Shown here one piece after another: positions 9,684-20,649 of a stretch of DNA of 64,000 nt (its first letter is position 1; every line of letters starts with the position of its first letter). The DNA comes from Rozella allomycis CSF55 (lineage: Eukaryota; Rozellomycota). The stretch covers positions 28,170-92,169 of the forward strand of contig KE561209.1 of the NCBI GenBank assembly GCA_000442015.1, read 5' to 3'. Both the position numbers and the translations under genes were made by a program. The notes beneath the pieces are model-generated. The model saw nothing but the letters and a program-made list of their open reading frames with translations, was not told the origin of the DNA and searched no databases.

Positions 9684-9828
9684 CTACGTGATTGCATGGC
9701 ATGCATGCAATCAGTGATTACTTACAAGGCGACACATCATACCCTCCAAAAGCAAGAAAGTCAATAATATATATATATATTAATTAATAATTTAAATGCT
9801 TTATTTGTTCAAGAATCAACAATGGTAT
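9684..9828 (+). repeat. Dispersed repeat B, copy 2
   Basis: Same block as 9106-9234, with an expanded TA run (ATATATATATATTAATTAAT) and an ATGCATGCATGCAA run near its start. Non-coding. Confidence 0.65.
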
Positions 9829-10467
9829 CTGTTCATTTACCAAAACGGTCAACTTACATTTTCTTCCAAAATAAATTGATCTTGCGATGCCACGTATTAA
9901 TCATACAACTCTTTTGTAGCTTCATTTTGAAAAGTTAAACATTCTTTTGGCTTGGTAGATATTCTNTAGTTTGCGCTTTATGGGAATGTCAAATTGATCT
10001 ACAATTAATTACCTTCCATATTGTCTCATACGGAAGGTTCCCTGTTAGGTACACATTTAACAATGCTAAATGAAACGCAACAGTCGGATTCTCTGGAGAT
10101 CTGGNAGAATGTTAAGTATTCCCGGCCTGTGTATGATTTGGAACTCATACTCCAATAATAAATCTATCCAACTATTCATCATGGCATTAACATGCTTTTG
10201 TGTNGTCATATTACTCACGTTGATTTTTCAATCAAATAACAAAAGATCAAATAGACTTGGAAAGATTTGAACTTTGTGTTTATAAAATTCCTCATTCACA
10301 TTCCAAAATTATTGCAGATTTGAAAGCTTTGAATCAAGCATTTGAAATTTGAATATTCAAAGAACACAACCGATCTTTCTGAAATTGATCCACAAAGAAC
10401 AAGAAAATCAAAAGTCAACGATGAAGTAGACTACCTCGCTCCTTTCGCTCTGGCTGAACTCGTTAAT

Positions 10468-10550
10468 TGTCACGGACGACCTCGCACAATATTAGTACGA
10501 CTTGTGTTTCCGGACCCTGGTAATAGAAACCCACCAAATAATTCGTGACA
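10468..10550 (+). repeat. Complete 83-bp LTR followed by a primer-binding-like site
   Basis: This terminal repeat starts TGTCACGG and ends CGTGACA, giving matched inverted ends of seven bases. It is followed immediately by TGGTAACATCGCC (10551-10563), which begins with the TGG expected of a tRNA primer-binding site. It interrupts unrelated sequence on its left, so it is a 5' LTR. Confidence 0.75.
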
Positions 10551-11524
10551 TGGTAACATCGCCTAAAGCTTAAGGTGACTCCCCAAACAAACGGCCTGCG
10601 CCTCAAGTATTCTAGAACCAAGGCTACAATTGAAACTTTTCATGATCTTTAATTTCGTTCTCCGTTTTCTTTTTATTATCAATTATCATCTTTCTCAATT
10701 TCGATCATCATCATTACAATTTATCATCATGATTTCAAATTCTAATATCCATTTTTATTTGCTCTGTGCTCATAATTTTTTTCCCTTTTAGTTCTTATGT
10801 TTTCTACTTTTCTAATTCAAATATCATATATTTTTAATCTTCAAGAAACTCCTTTTTTTCAATTTATAATATGAAAAGTCGATTTTTCTTTTCTATATAA
10901 AAATAAAAAGATATTTGCCAAAGTGAAAATGCAAATTTTTTTGTATAAAATATTGGTTTATGAAGAGTGATTTGTTTTGTTTTAGTGAACACAACAGGTC
11001 TGCCAGCNTGGGAGAAGCACGCTTTGTTGAGTTGCAATTAGACCGTAGTGCACGACGAGATAATTCATGGCTGCTTGACAAGGGCAAGTAAGCGCACTCA
11101 CAGAGTTANTTCTGCCAGCCTGGAAAGGAGGAATATATTGTTCAAGGTGATACAGGAGAGGCACGCTTTGTTGAGTTGTAATTAGAGCACGACGGATAAT
11201 TCATGGCTGCTTGACAAGGGCGAGTACGCTCACTGACAGAGTTATCCGGCGTCTAGTTTGATTGGTGGCGCGGACGGTCCCGAATTCGTAAGGGGTGCAG
11301 GGGGGAGATACTGTTGCTTGTACGGATAATAGGCTGCAGTTGTTCCGTCGAGAGGAGTTAGTTTTGGATGAATCTCGTGGTACCCTGAACGCTCAATATA
11401 AAGGCCGAGGTAAATCTCCAAGAGGTATCGCACCATGGTCACAACCCGGTCTTCGGATTATAGCTTGAAGTAGGCCACTTCAGCTATCCTCGAAGTAGTG
11501 GGCAGGACTATCAAGAGGGGGGAG

Positions 11525-11607
11525 TGTCACGGACGATCTTGTACAATATTAGTACGACTTGTGTTTCAGGACCCTGGTAAGGGAAACTCTCAAAATAATT
11601 CGTGACA
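11525..11607 (+). repeat. Complete 83-bp 3' LTR
   Basis: It begins TGTCACGGACGATCTTG directly after a polypurine run and ends TTCGTGACA. It differs from the 10468 copy at several positions, so the element is not very young or the two LTRs belong to different insertions. Confidence 0.75.
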
Positions 11608-11707
11608 GTAGTGTCCGCGGGGTAGGGAGTTTGAATGGAATTTTTTGAACAATAAAAATGAATATTTTATTAAATAAATGAATTTATTAATGATAGTCGA
11701 TATTTTN

Positions 11708-11865
11708 GGTCTTTGGATTATAGCTTGAAGTAGGCCACTTTAGCTTTCCTCGAAGTAGTGGGTAGGACTATCAAGAGGGGGAGTGTCACGGACGATCTTG
11801 CACATATTAGTACGACTTGTGTTTTGGGATCCTGGTAATAGAAACCCTCCAAATAATTCGTGACA
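11708..11865 (+). mobile_element. 3' end of a second short-LTR element (LTR 11784-11865)
   Basis: After the gap at 11707 the sequence matches the 3' internal end (CTTGAAGTAGGCCACTT), the purine tract (AGAGGGGGAG) and an 82-bp LTR, TGTCACGG to CGTGACA. Beyond 11865 it abuts a decayed gypsy pol on the opposite strand, so it appears to have inserted into that older element. Confidence 0.7.
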
Positions 11866-13160
11866 CAATCATATGACCATTGACTGGTAACTCCCCATCA
11901 TCCTTTTCCGAAAAAATAGTAATTCTATTTCTGTCTATTTTGAATCCGAGAACATTGATTTCTCGACAGGCAAATTGGCACTGGGTATAGTTATCATTAG
12001 TTGCAATGATAATAGATACATGTCTCCAATGCTCTTCGTAAGACTTGGAGTGTATTATAATATCGTCTATATAAACTTTCACAAAGTCGTATTTGCTTAA
12101 GAACTTAGCCATCACGTTTTGGAACTCGGTAGGAATGTTCTTGAAGCCGAATGAAGCTCCAACAAAGTTATACTGTTTCCCGTTCCATGTAAAAGTTGTT
12201 TTGACCTGATCTTCCTCTTTAACTCTGAATTGATGAAAGTCTATTTTGGTGAATACCACAGATCCTTTCATGGCTTCAAGAAACTCTTTTATCCGGTAAT
12301 GGATATGTAATGGTCTTTGTAATTTGATTGATGCGTCTCGGATCAAGGCATGTAATCCAACCCGTTATATTCCCAGCTACTCCTTCTTGGCTACAACTAA
12401 TAAAGTACTGTTCCACTCAGAATGTCTATTTAGTCCCTTAATCAAAACATCTTTCTTCCATTTGTCAACTTGTTCGGTCACTTTTGGTTTAAGACGGTGT
12501 GCAATTTGATATTGTTTCTTGAAGGCTGGAGGGTTGTTGCCAGTATCGATCCTTAAAAATGCATTACGGAGTCTGCAAAATCCTTTTATGGATTGATTAA
12601 TTTTCAATAAAGGTCTTAGGTGGTCTTTCAAATGATCTGCATATGCCTCTGTAGGAAAATCGAAGTAGGTTGAGTTTGTCTTATTTTCACCAAAGGATTT
12701 GATTGTTTGTTGAAGGTTAGGTTTAGGACCAGTGTATCCCTTCTTTTTAATCTCTTTCTTCGCTACTTCAGGCTCTTGCTGTCTATTTGGGAAATGGACT
12801 CGGAGTCCTTCAATAACAATGTCCAACTTGGTCATAGTATCACGTCCTAGAACACCATTAATGGGAGAGCCATTATCATCGCCCATATCTAGGACATCAA
12901 AGTGGGGTGTAATCTTCTTCTCTCCAAGACAAACATCAACTACGTCCGTGATTTCCTTTCTTGGCGTAGTGATTGATTCTTCTGCCAAATGTTATACGCC
13001 TCCCACTGGATTCACTTTGATTTTGAAAGTTCGTGAACCATGGACGGAGAGATACATGAATGAGTGCTCGTGGAGTCGATTTCTGCACGGGCATTGACCC
13101 CATTAACCGTTTTTGCAGTATACCGAAACTTAACTGGGTTCATGATCTTGACCATGTTGA
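11866..13160 (-). pseudogene. Ty3/gypsy pol remnant: protease and reverse transcriptase
   Basis: Read from right to left, the first frame (about 13160-13010) encodes NGVNARAEIDSTSTHSCIS, an aspartic protease core in which the usual D-S/T-G is DST. The 12377-12988 frame continues the protease (INGVLGRDTM) into the RT fingers (RLRNAFLRIDTG, WNSTLLVVAKKE). A frameshift leads to the 11866-12346 palm frame (MKGSVVFTKIDFHQ, then KVYIDDIIIHSKSYEEH). The YIDD box is intact, but frameshifts and stops separate the blocks, and the thumb is cut at 11865 by the short-LTR element. RNase H and integrase are missing. Confidence 0.8.
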
Positions 13161-13194
13161 ATTGAATTGTCCCAGGTACGATACCTTATGAGTN

Positions 13195-14180
13195 AAAACT
13201 CTCCAAATAATTCGCGACATGGTCGCAACGCCTAGAGCATAAGGTGACCCCCTAACGGGCGGTAAATTTACTTGAATAACATAAGTTTGCTGTACGAGGA
13301 TCCTTACCGTGAAAAGGTCATAATAGGGCACGTTGAAGACTTTATTTTTTTCGTGGTGGCTTTTGTTACCTGATCCAGAACCAAGACGACAATTGAAACT
13401 TTCTATGTGTTTTTATTTCGTTCTCCGTTTCCTTTTGATCTTTAATATGTCAGTTTTTCTTTGTATTATCACTTATCATCATTTTTAATATTTATCATCA
13501 TCATTACAATTTAGAATCATGATTTCAAATTCCAATATTCATTATCTGTCGCTCATAATTTATTTCAATTTAGTTCTTATGTTTTCTATTTTGTATCAAG
13601 ATACTTGTCAAAATGAACATAATGCAAAAATTTTATTGTATAAAATATTGGTTTATCAAGAGTATTTAAGATTTGTGATTTGTTTTGTCGTTTAGTGGAA
13701 ACAACATATCGGCCAGCCTGGCAAGGAGGAATATATTGTTCAAGGAGATACAGGAAAAGTGCGCTTTTTTGAGGTGGAATCGACCGAGATAATTCATGGC
13801 TGCTTGACAAGGGCAGGTATGCGCACTCACAGAGTTCTCCGGGGCTAGATCGATTGGTGGCGCGGATGGAGTCCCACAGTCGTTAGGGGTGCAGGGAGGG
13901 TTAGTGTTCCTGCACGTGTTCTGTCGGGTCGAATCTGGATAATTCATCACGTGGTACCTTGAACGCTCCACATAAAGGCCAATGCTAATCGCCAAGAGGT
14001 ATCGCACCATGGTCACAACCCGGTCTTCGGATTGTTGTTTGAAGTAGGTTACTTTAGCTATCCTTCAAGTAGGAGACAGAACTACCAAGCGGGGGAGTGT
14101 CACGGAAGATTTTGCACAATATTAGTATGACTTGTGTTTTGGGACCCTGGTAAAAGACATTGTCCAAATAATTCGCTACA
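13195..14180 (+). mobile_element. Miniature LTR retrotransposon-like element, copy 3
   Basis: The last 25 bases of a 5' LTR (13195-13219, ending CGCGACA) follow a gap and are succeeded by TGGTCGCAACGCC, a primer-site-like motif. About 870 bp of gap-free internal sequence follows, homologous to copy 1, then a purine tract GCGGGGGAG and a complete 83-bp LTR at 14098-14180. This copy shows without gaps that the internal region is under 0.9 kb and codes for no gag or pol. A TATA-like CACATAAAGG lies near 13971. Confidence 0.65.
14098..14180 (+). repeat. Complete 83-bp 3' LTR, diverged
   Basis: It runs TGTCACGGAAG to TTCGCTACA. The right end has lost the perfect CGTGACA terminus, which marks an older copy. 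Confidence 0.7.
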
Positions 14181-14185
14181 TAATT

Positions 14186-14340
14186 ATCAAGACCTTCATT
14201 CGTGATTTCTCTACTATATGTGAACATCTTACAAGATTAACTCTTATTGATCAAAAATATCATTGGACTAATGAACAGGAAAATGCTCTTCGAAAATAAA
14301 GGAATAATGTCTTCACAACCTGACGTAAAGGCTAATAAAA
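14186..14340 (+). pseudogene. Ty3/gypsy RT-RNase H connection fragment
   Basis: The plus frame reads IIKTFIRDFSTICEHL, then LIDQKYHWTNEQENALRK. This matches the region after the RT thumb in gypsy elements (YR.FI..FS.I..PL..L ... W....Q.AF..LK). Stops follow at once. It abuts the 14098-14180 LTR, so that element landed in, or next to, an older gypsy copy. Confidence 0.65.
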
Positions 14341-15320
14341 ATATTGATTTAAATTCTATTTATGTTGTTAGAGCGATGCGAAGGGATTCGGATTAGAAGA
14401 TATACTTAGAGAACTTCATGAGACAGTTGTTCTTAATAAGATAGAAATGAATCAGAGAAATAAGTTGGAAACCGATTGTTGATTTGTTGATTGCTTCCCT
14501 TCTATATGCTGACGTTGTCATAGCTACCATTCTCCTGGAAGATTCTAATAAATTGTTTTCATTCATAATTGATTCACTAATTTCTTCATTTTTTCGTTCT
14601 TTGCGATTATTCTTCTGACTTTATTTCTGTGTGCTAACACTTCATTAAGCTTTACCTGGATTTTAGCTTCGTTTTCTTCTTTGCCACGATACGTCAACAG
14701 TTCTCAGCAAGTACTCGTTCTCGCGAGAAATATCACAATTCCCAAACACCTTTAATTAATGAGACTGAGTAAGTGCAAAATTAGATGAAGATTTGGTTGC
14801 AGCAATATGAACTAATTGATTCTATAATTTTACAATTACTTATAATAATCGTTAAGTTTTAAGGAAATGTCGGATATGTTTGAATCTTCAAAGGGTCCCA
14901 CGTGTGCGTTTGGGTGTTACGGTGTTAGACTTTTTCAAGATATTTGTGTGATAACTTAAAATATTCACGACATATAAAGAGCTTAAAAAATATTGTGAAA
15001 AGTTTATTGCCGGAACATTTTAAAGTCACTCTGGAACATTAATAGCATCAGTGTTTTTATCTATTGGGCAAACATGTTCCATGTAAGTAAAGAAGATACA
15101 TCGGCTATTGAAGACGCTATTCTATTGATTATGGAAACAATAAGAGCCATCGATGACGATGATAATATAGGAGAGCGCCAAAAACCGCCATTACATCTAG
15201 AATCATTAAGATTGGAAACTATATTTTTTTAAGAAAAGATTCAAGATAAAATTTTATCGGCAGAAAGGTCTCCCATCAAGAATATGCGGCCGAGGAGCTT
15301 CATAGATATAGGTTAGTTTT
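14341..15320. other. No assignable gene
   Basis: AT-rich sequence with only short frames. ATG 15073 starts a ~53-codon acidic frame (FHVSKEDTSAIEDAILL) that stops near 15233. A frame shift would extend it toward 15305, so it may be the relic of a small gene. I see no domain. Confidence 0.35.
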
Positions 15321-15367
15321 GAGAAGTGGACTTTAATAAAATTGTTACAACAAATAAAATAATAAAC

Positions 15368-15580
15368 ATTCTTTATGCGGATATGCTAGGGTGGTGGAAG
15401 ATTAACGGAGGCAAAGTTTTCAAGGCTCTCTGGTTTAACCAAGTACTTCTTGTCTTTCAAGCCTATTTCGGGTTCTCGTGGAGGTCTTTCAGTAATACTG
15501 AAAACATCCGGGTTTTGAAAATAAAACGTTTGTCAAGTAAAAAAGTAGTTATCATGTCACTGCGCCGCGACAACACAGAG
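15368..15580 (+). pseudogene. hAT transposase C-terminal (dimerisation) fragment
   Basis: The plus frame reads ADMLGWWKINGGKVFKALW, then RSFSNTENI...KRLSSKKVVIMSLRRDN. This follows the hAT-family C-terminal dimerisation pattern (D.L.WWK.N...FP.L ... ER.FS..G.I....R..L....V..L..L). The catalytic core is not attached; the frame ends with a stop at 15619. A core/N-terminal hAT piece lies downstream at 16640-17610, so the parts are out of order and from different or rearranged copies. Confidence 0.65.
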
Positions 15581-15619
15581 CTTACTTCATTATATTTAAA
15601 ATTATTAATAACTATTTGA

Positions 15620-16640
15620 ATTAAATCTAATTTTTATTAAACATATGTTATGTCTTGTAAAGAACCCCACCTTTTTCAGGCCCGCCCCTTGCAACTTGCA
15701 TGAGAGGTCTCGATATCCATATATCTATAATGTCCCGTTTCAAGTCCAAACCAATTCAAAGGTACTTTATCATTAGATGGAAAATATGCCTGCTCCAGAT
15801 CCTAAAGTTGTTTAATGGCTTTCCGAAATTCAAAGTTTTCATTTTACTGTAAGTCTAGTGAAATCCGAAATCATGCGTTATCACTTCAAGAAAAATGTGA
15901 TAATTCTGATTTATGCTATGCCTGTATTATTCAAGAGTCTAACACTCCCAAAAACAAACTGCACTTTACACTACTTAGAAATTTAAGGAACCTTTGTTCA
16001 AAAATACTATAGTCCCAACCTGTTGAAAATATATGAGTACATTTACAAGCTGAAACGATCCCCAAAATCGTTCTTTGTTAATATCGAAAAGCGTGGACAA
16101 CGGCACAGAGTTGTACTATAGTTGGGAATTTTTATGTATCTCCCCCAGGTCGCTACAGGTTGATAGGTGCCCCAACTGTTATGATTGAAGCGCACGAAGG
16201 AATATAGGTGAATGTACTACAATGAGAAGATTGGTTAAACGTATTATTGGATGGGTATGCCATGAGATATTCGCGAAATTGTTCGAAGCTGCACAAGATG
16301 CCAAGCAAACAAAAACAACTCAAGAAAGAAAGCGGAATTATTTTTTCGAACACCCGAAACTCTTTGGCGTAAGGCTTTATGTTAAGTTAGTACACATGAC
16401 GAGAAAAGAAGCATGGATTTACCTATTTATTGATTTGCGAGATGATCTGTCTGGTTTCGTAAAAAGTCTATAGGAGCCTTACATTTCCTCACATGCAGAA
16501 GGAGTCCTGTTCTTGCTCCTTCTAAGGAAAGCAAAATTGGAAGGCTGGGGAAATTGGTCGCCCTAAAGTCAGCCAACTCTCAATAAATTTGCAACCCGAG
16601 TTGCAACTTTCAGTCCTAAGCCACATGACTGGACAAAGGA
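15620..16640. other. Transposon-derived filler, no gene identified
   Basis: Only short frames are present, at about 15815-16012 and 16222-16473. The block at 16498-16580 (GGAAAGCAAAATTGGAAG and flanks) repeats, with ~20% divergence, at 17541-17625 inside hAT-like sequence, so at least part of it belongs to the same element family. Confidence 0.35.
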
Positions 16641-16649
16641 AGCGCTGGA

Positions 16650-17610
16650 CGTGAAAATACTTCCAACAATTGAAAACGAAAGGAAATGCGAAGTGTTTAA
16701 GATGTGTTCACGCTACCAGAGGTGCATATAAAGATATTTTGTTAAAAAGGGTTGGAATTTCTTNCGGCGAGCGAAAAAGTCAGCAGGCAAACAAAGTCAT
16801 AATTGAATACCAGCCAACCATACCTAAGATAACTAATGGTATGACAACTGGGAACTGTTAAATCAATAACACGTAGCATCAACACATTCCAAAAAAGTTG
16901 AAGACTTTACGGAGGGCGGATCAAATGACTGACGACGAGAAAAAGGAGACGGATCGACTTTTGTCGAAGTTCATTTATGTTCATAATCTAGCTCCAAGTG
17001 TAATAGAACTCGAATAGGTTCAGAAGCTCATTAAAAGGATCAGACCTGGATACAAGCTACTGTCGAGACCCACGTTGCAAACAAGTCTAAATAAGTATTT
17101 GCTTTAAAAAGTTGACGACAACCTCTCCCTGCTTTTTGGCGGCACCATTTACGCATCTGTTCGCTCCGAATATTGGTCCAATCGTCGATCGCAACATGTT
17201 TTAACTGCGTTGCTGCATTGGCAATGTGCTCCTCGTCACGCGTTCCAGTTGTGATGGATGGTCGCGGCTCTGGTGTTGATCGTATCACTGGAGATTATGT
17301 GAAGGAATACAAAAATTAAATTGTAGCTACGGTCAATGAAAAGCAGGAAATGGCTGAGTTCGTATCCGACAGTGCATCTAATCTTAACCAGGCCATGGCG
17401 TTATTTGAGGACGAAGACACGTTTTCAGGCATGTTTTACCTGACTTGCTTCTGTCATAGTCGTAACTTGCTCATTGGCTCCCTTGTGAATAGAATCCCTA
17501 CCTTGCGACATACAGTGGGATACTTAGAGTCGCACATTCCGAAAGAGTCCTGTCCGTGCCCTCTTCTATGGAAAGCAAAATTGGAAACACTGGGAAAACG
17601 GTAGCCCTGT
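16650..17610 (+). pseudogene. hAT transposase remnant (N-terminal to core)
   Basis: In order: a possible BED-type zinc finger (AKCLRCVHATRG) before the gap at 16764; at about 16927-17095 FIYVHNLAPSVIE and QKLIKRIRPGYKLLSRPTL, the classic hAT block just before the catalytic core (VHNLPFS.VE ... F..L...L.P.Y..PSR.TL); and at 17350-17600 FVSDSASNLNQAM and CFCHSRNLLIGSLV, matching the core D-NA-N and CxxH-NL motifs. Stops and frameshifts separate them (for example TAG at about 17017). The element is dead. Confidence 0.65.
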
Positions 17611-19380
17611 AGTCACCTGGCAAAATTCGATGGGGCTTGTTATTGAATGGTGCAAAACTAGCGTTGAAATGTTATCAATTTCTTTTTAAGTCCGCTAACA
17701 TAATTCTTTTTGAGGTATGAGCCCAGCGCACAGAAGTGATGATTCGGTACTCAGATTTGGGTCGTCCGGTATGTGAGAACTGGAGTAGGAAAAGTTGAAG
17801 CCCAAGAGGGGTGAAGGAGCTGCACGATACCCATCGTTTAGCGTCGGAACTTGACACCCTATACCCCTTTAGTTACGTTACTCGGCCCATATCGTGTAAC
17901 TGGAGTTTAGGTCAAAAACTTAAAAGTAAAAAGTTCTTTTTTAATAATGTAGCTATATACCAATTAACAAAACCTAAAGTATAAAAACGAAAGTTTTAGA
18001 ATGTGCAAATGCAGTTTTCAAGTACTATACGTATTAATACTCAATGACAACAGAGAAACAATATAATTTCGATTAGAACAGTAACAAACATCTCTTTATT
18101 TAATTATAGGTGAATATACATTGTTTTGAATCATTTACGGAAAAGTAAGGCAATTTTAGTATGTCAAATCCTTAACAATAGATAAAAAAGGTACATAGAG
18201 GTAAGAATAATTATATTAAGGTATAAGTAAAAGACAATGGTGCACATCTTAAAGAATATATAAAATGCGAACCAAGGGCAAATAAATTATTCTCGTATCA
18301 TCCAAAAATAAACAATAAATACTCTATACCACTCTACGTTATTACAATTTGCAATTATTCGACATCTTGCCCATACCTACTTTCAGAAATAGTAACGGGA
18401 AAGGTAGCAGCGGCATCAATATAAGTCAATTCATCTCGGCAACATCAATGCAAGCGACTATTTTTTTCTTTGTAATCAGAACCTCTATGAGAAACATATC
18501 TTAGAAATAAGAGAATAGAACCTTTTGGAATGTTGTGGATTTCAATTGATTGTTTGGTGATGGCGTTGATTTTGTTAAAACTTCCTGTAAAAATATTAAA
18601 GAGTTCTTACGCAATAATTGCGGCAAGCGGAAAATGGTCCGCGTATTAATCGATCCTGTCCATACTATAATCAGTATGGGTACGCTGTGTTTGACATTTC
18701 GCTTCTGACATTAAAGCAACGGGATCAGTGACAATGTAACTGTTTCCGATAAAATCTATAACAAGGCGTAATAATTTTGGTGACAAGAAATGCGTCTGCG
18801 GAAGTTTTGAAAAAACCATCCTAAGTGAAGTCTGCACTGCGAATAGAACATAAGATTGATTAAGGGCAAAGTCTATATTCCTCCGCCTCTTAATGCTAGA
18901 GCAAAAAGTAACCATGCCTTCGTAAAATATGGAAGAATCCTTTCTGTTTTCCTGTTGCACTTTCCATAAGTACGTTTATGCACTTGGTTACAGGGAGACT
19001 ATTATTTCTGACGCTAGTTGCGCCAGTCTTCTTTCGTTTTCTGCATAACGTGGGCAGCGTCGTTTTTTTCGCATTTGCTTCTTACATCGCTGACGCGTCA
19101 ACTTTTTCCCGGTATTCGTTATAAGTCATTACAACAAGAACAAAGTAAAACTTTTGCAAACAAGTAAATATTCTTTTGCCACAGAGGAGAACAATCATAA
19201 GCGTATCAAATACTGACATGTGGTCTTTTGGTTGCACATGTAGTAAATCTAAAACGCTAAAGAGGAATGAGGTACTTAGTACCCAATGGCAAAGTGAATA
19301 TACACGTATTAATAGTCTGTAACGATGCATGAACTAGTTTCAAGGAGAAATACGATCATTTGACGACATACAGGCGTTCA
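17611..19380. other. AT-rich stretch without an assignable gene
   Basis: No conserved domain is found in any frame. The longest frame is a 104-residue minus-strand one at 18646-18960 with normal-looking composition but no recognisable motif. It could be a decayed or lineage-specific gene, or chance. Confidence 0.35.
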
Positions 19381-19388
19381 CGACAGGT

Positions 19389-20430
19389 GTACCTCCTCCT
19401 GTTACCCGACCAATTCAAAAGAAAATAGTTAAATTGAATACTACGACACATGATACAAAGCGTGAACTCACGCGAAAAACTTTTGATTACGGTCTCTTTT
19501 ATACAGGGGTTTCTCCTGGAAACATAGCAATATTATTTTTGATTCTGAACATTCGGATTTACAACCGGAAGGATTCGCAGACGCTAGTTTTGGAGAAGAG
19601 AATGATGGTAAATCGCGTTCAGGGTGCATTTTTATGTCTGCGGGTTGTGCAGTTAGCTGGATGTCAAAGCAACAGTCTGTTGTTGCTCTTAGTAGTACTG
19701 AAGCCGAATATATTGCTTTGGTTTAATGTATTAGGGAAGGATTGAATTTCAGAAATATCCTAAAAGAATTAAATTTTACCGTCACAGGTAGTATTTCAAT
19801 ATTGCAGGACAACAAATCCACGATCGCAATAGCATCCAACCCTGTTCAACAATTTCGAACGAAACATATGAATATAAAGCTTCGTTTTATTGAAGACCAT
19901 ATAAACAACTCGGATATGAAATTGGTATACTGATGTGTTGTTAGCAGATATATTAACAAAACCTTGAAATACTAAACATCTTGTTAAATTAAAAAATTTA
20001 ATCGGTATTCGTAGTTTGGACGAATTACAGTGAAAGGTTTTAAACAATGAGAATATTGCTAATTGCAGTATTAATTTAGAAAATATTAGCTAATTAAGCT
20101 TTTTCCTTACGCCAAAGGTTTTAATGCGATTGTATGATATAATAGTGATAATCATCTTCTATCACTAGCATTCCTTTTCAGCTTGAAAGGGGGTGTTGAG
20201 TTACACAAGCTAATTTTGGATGCAATCTTCAAAGGTTATGTTTTTGACGAAATCATGGATGGAAATTACTTTTATTGCTTTATCATTTTTACTAAACAAA
20301 TTTTAACCCTGGCTCTAAAAGTTTACGTTTCTATCTAGTTCAACAGTACCTCCTCCTGTTACCCGACGAATTCAAAAGACAATAGTTAAATTAAATACTA
20401 CGACACATAATACAAAGCGTGAACTCAGTC
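19389..20430 (+). repeat. Direct repeat flanking a copia remnant
   Basis: 19389-19470 (ACCTCCTCCTGTTACCCGAC and following) is repeated at 20347-20430 with few changes. Both encode PPPVTR.IQK.IVKLNTTTH in frame. The two copies bracket the copia RNase H piece, so they may be parts of the same element duplicated during insertion or scaffolding. Confidence 0.6.
19545..19975 (+). pseudogene. Ty1/copia RNase H and C-terminal end of pol
   Basis: The frames read FADASFGEENDGKSRSGC, then VALSSTEAEYIAL, LQDNKSTIAIASNPVQQ, RTKHMNIKLRFIEDH and, after a frameshift, DVLLADILTKP. This is the canonical copia RNase H (D-D...KS.SG, ALSSTEAEY, DN.S, RTKHI.....F) with the typical LADILTKPL end. A stop (TAA) after EYIALV and two frameshifts make it non-functional. 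No RT or integrase is attached. Confidence 0.8.
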
Positions 20431-20640
20431 ATTCAAAGAAATACTGATTGTAAGGGCTTGGAATTTCGTCCGAGTGGAAATTGTAGTTTTATTCTTTGGA
20501 CTTTTGAAGTTGTAAAATATATTTGTAGGTGCTGCTTGATCTGTCTTTAATTGCGTCTAAAATTATTTGCACATCCTTGTAAAAATCAGGGGTATTTTGC
20601 ACCGGCGTCTGATAACGTCCCAGATCTGTCCCTGTCACAT
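20043..20640. other. Post-copia sequence, no gene recognised
   Basis: It follows the copia pol end and includes a pyrimidine/purine run CTTGAAAGGGGGTGTTGAG near 20179 that resembles a copia polypurine tract (GGGGG then TGTTGAG, a plausible 3' LTR start at about 20193). The minus frame at 20489-20749 is open for 86 codons but unrecognised. Confidence 0.35.
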
Positions 20641-20649
20641 TCATTGACT

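Larger units (their letters stand above)
10468..11607 (+). mobile_element. Miniature LTR retrotransposon-like element, copy 1
   Basis: Order: 83-bp LTR (10468-10550), primer-site-like TGGTAACATCGCC, ~950 bp of internal DNA with two gaps (11008, 11109), a purine tract AAGAGGGGGGAG (about 11513-11524), and a second 83-bp LTR (11525-11607). The internal part has no gag or pol frame. It has a TATA-like AATATAAAGG near 11395. The plan matches non-autonomous terminal-repeat retrotransposons in miniature (TRIM). Because gaps lie inside, the two halves may come from different copies, and a longer coding element could be hidden. Confidence 0.6.

Noticed and set aside
19082-19330. 82-codon minus frame
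   Set aside because: No motif and biased composition, in a transposon-derived region.
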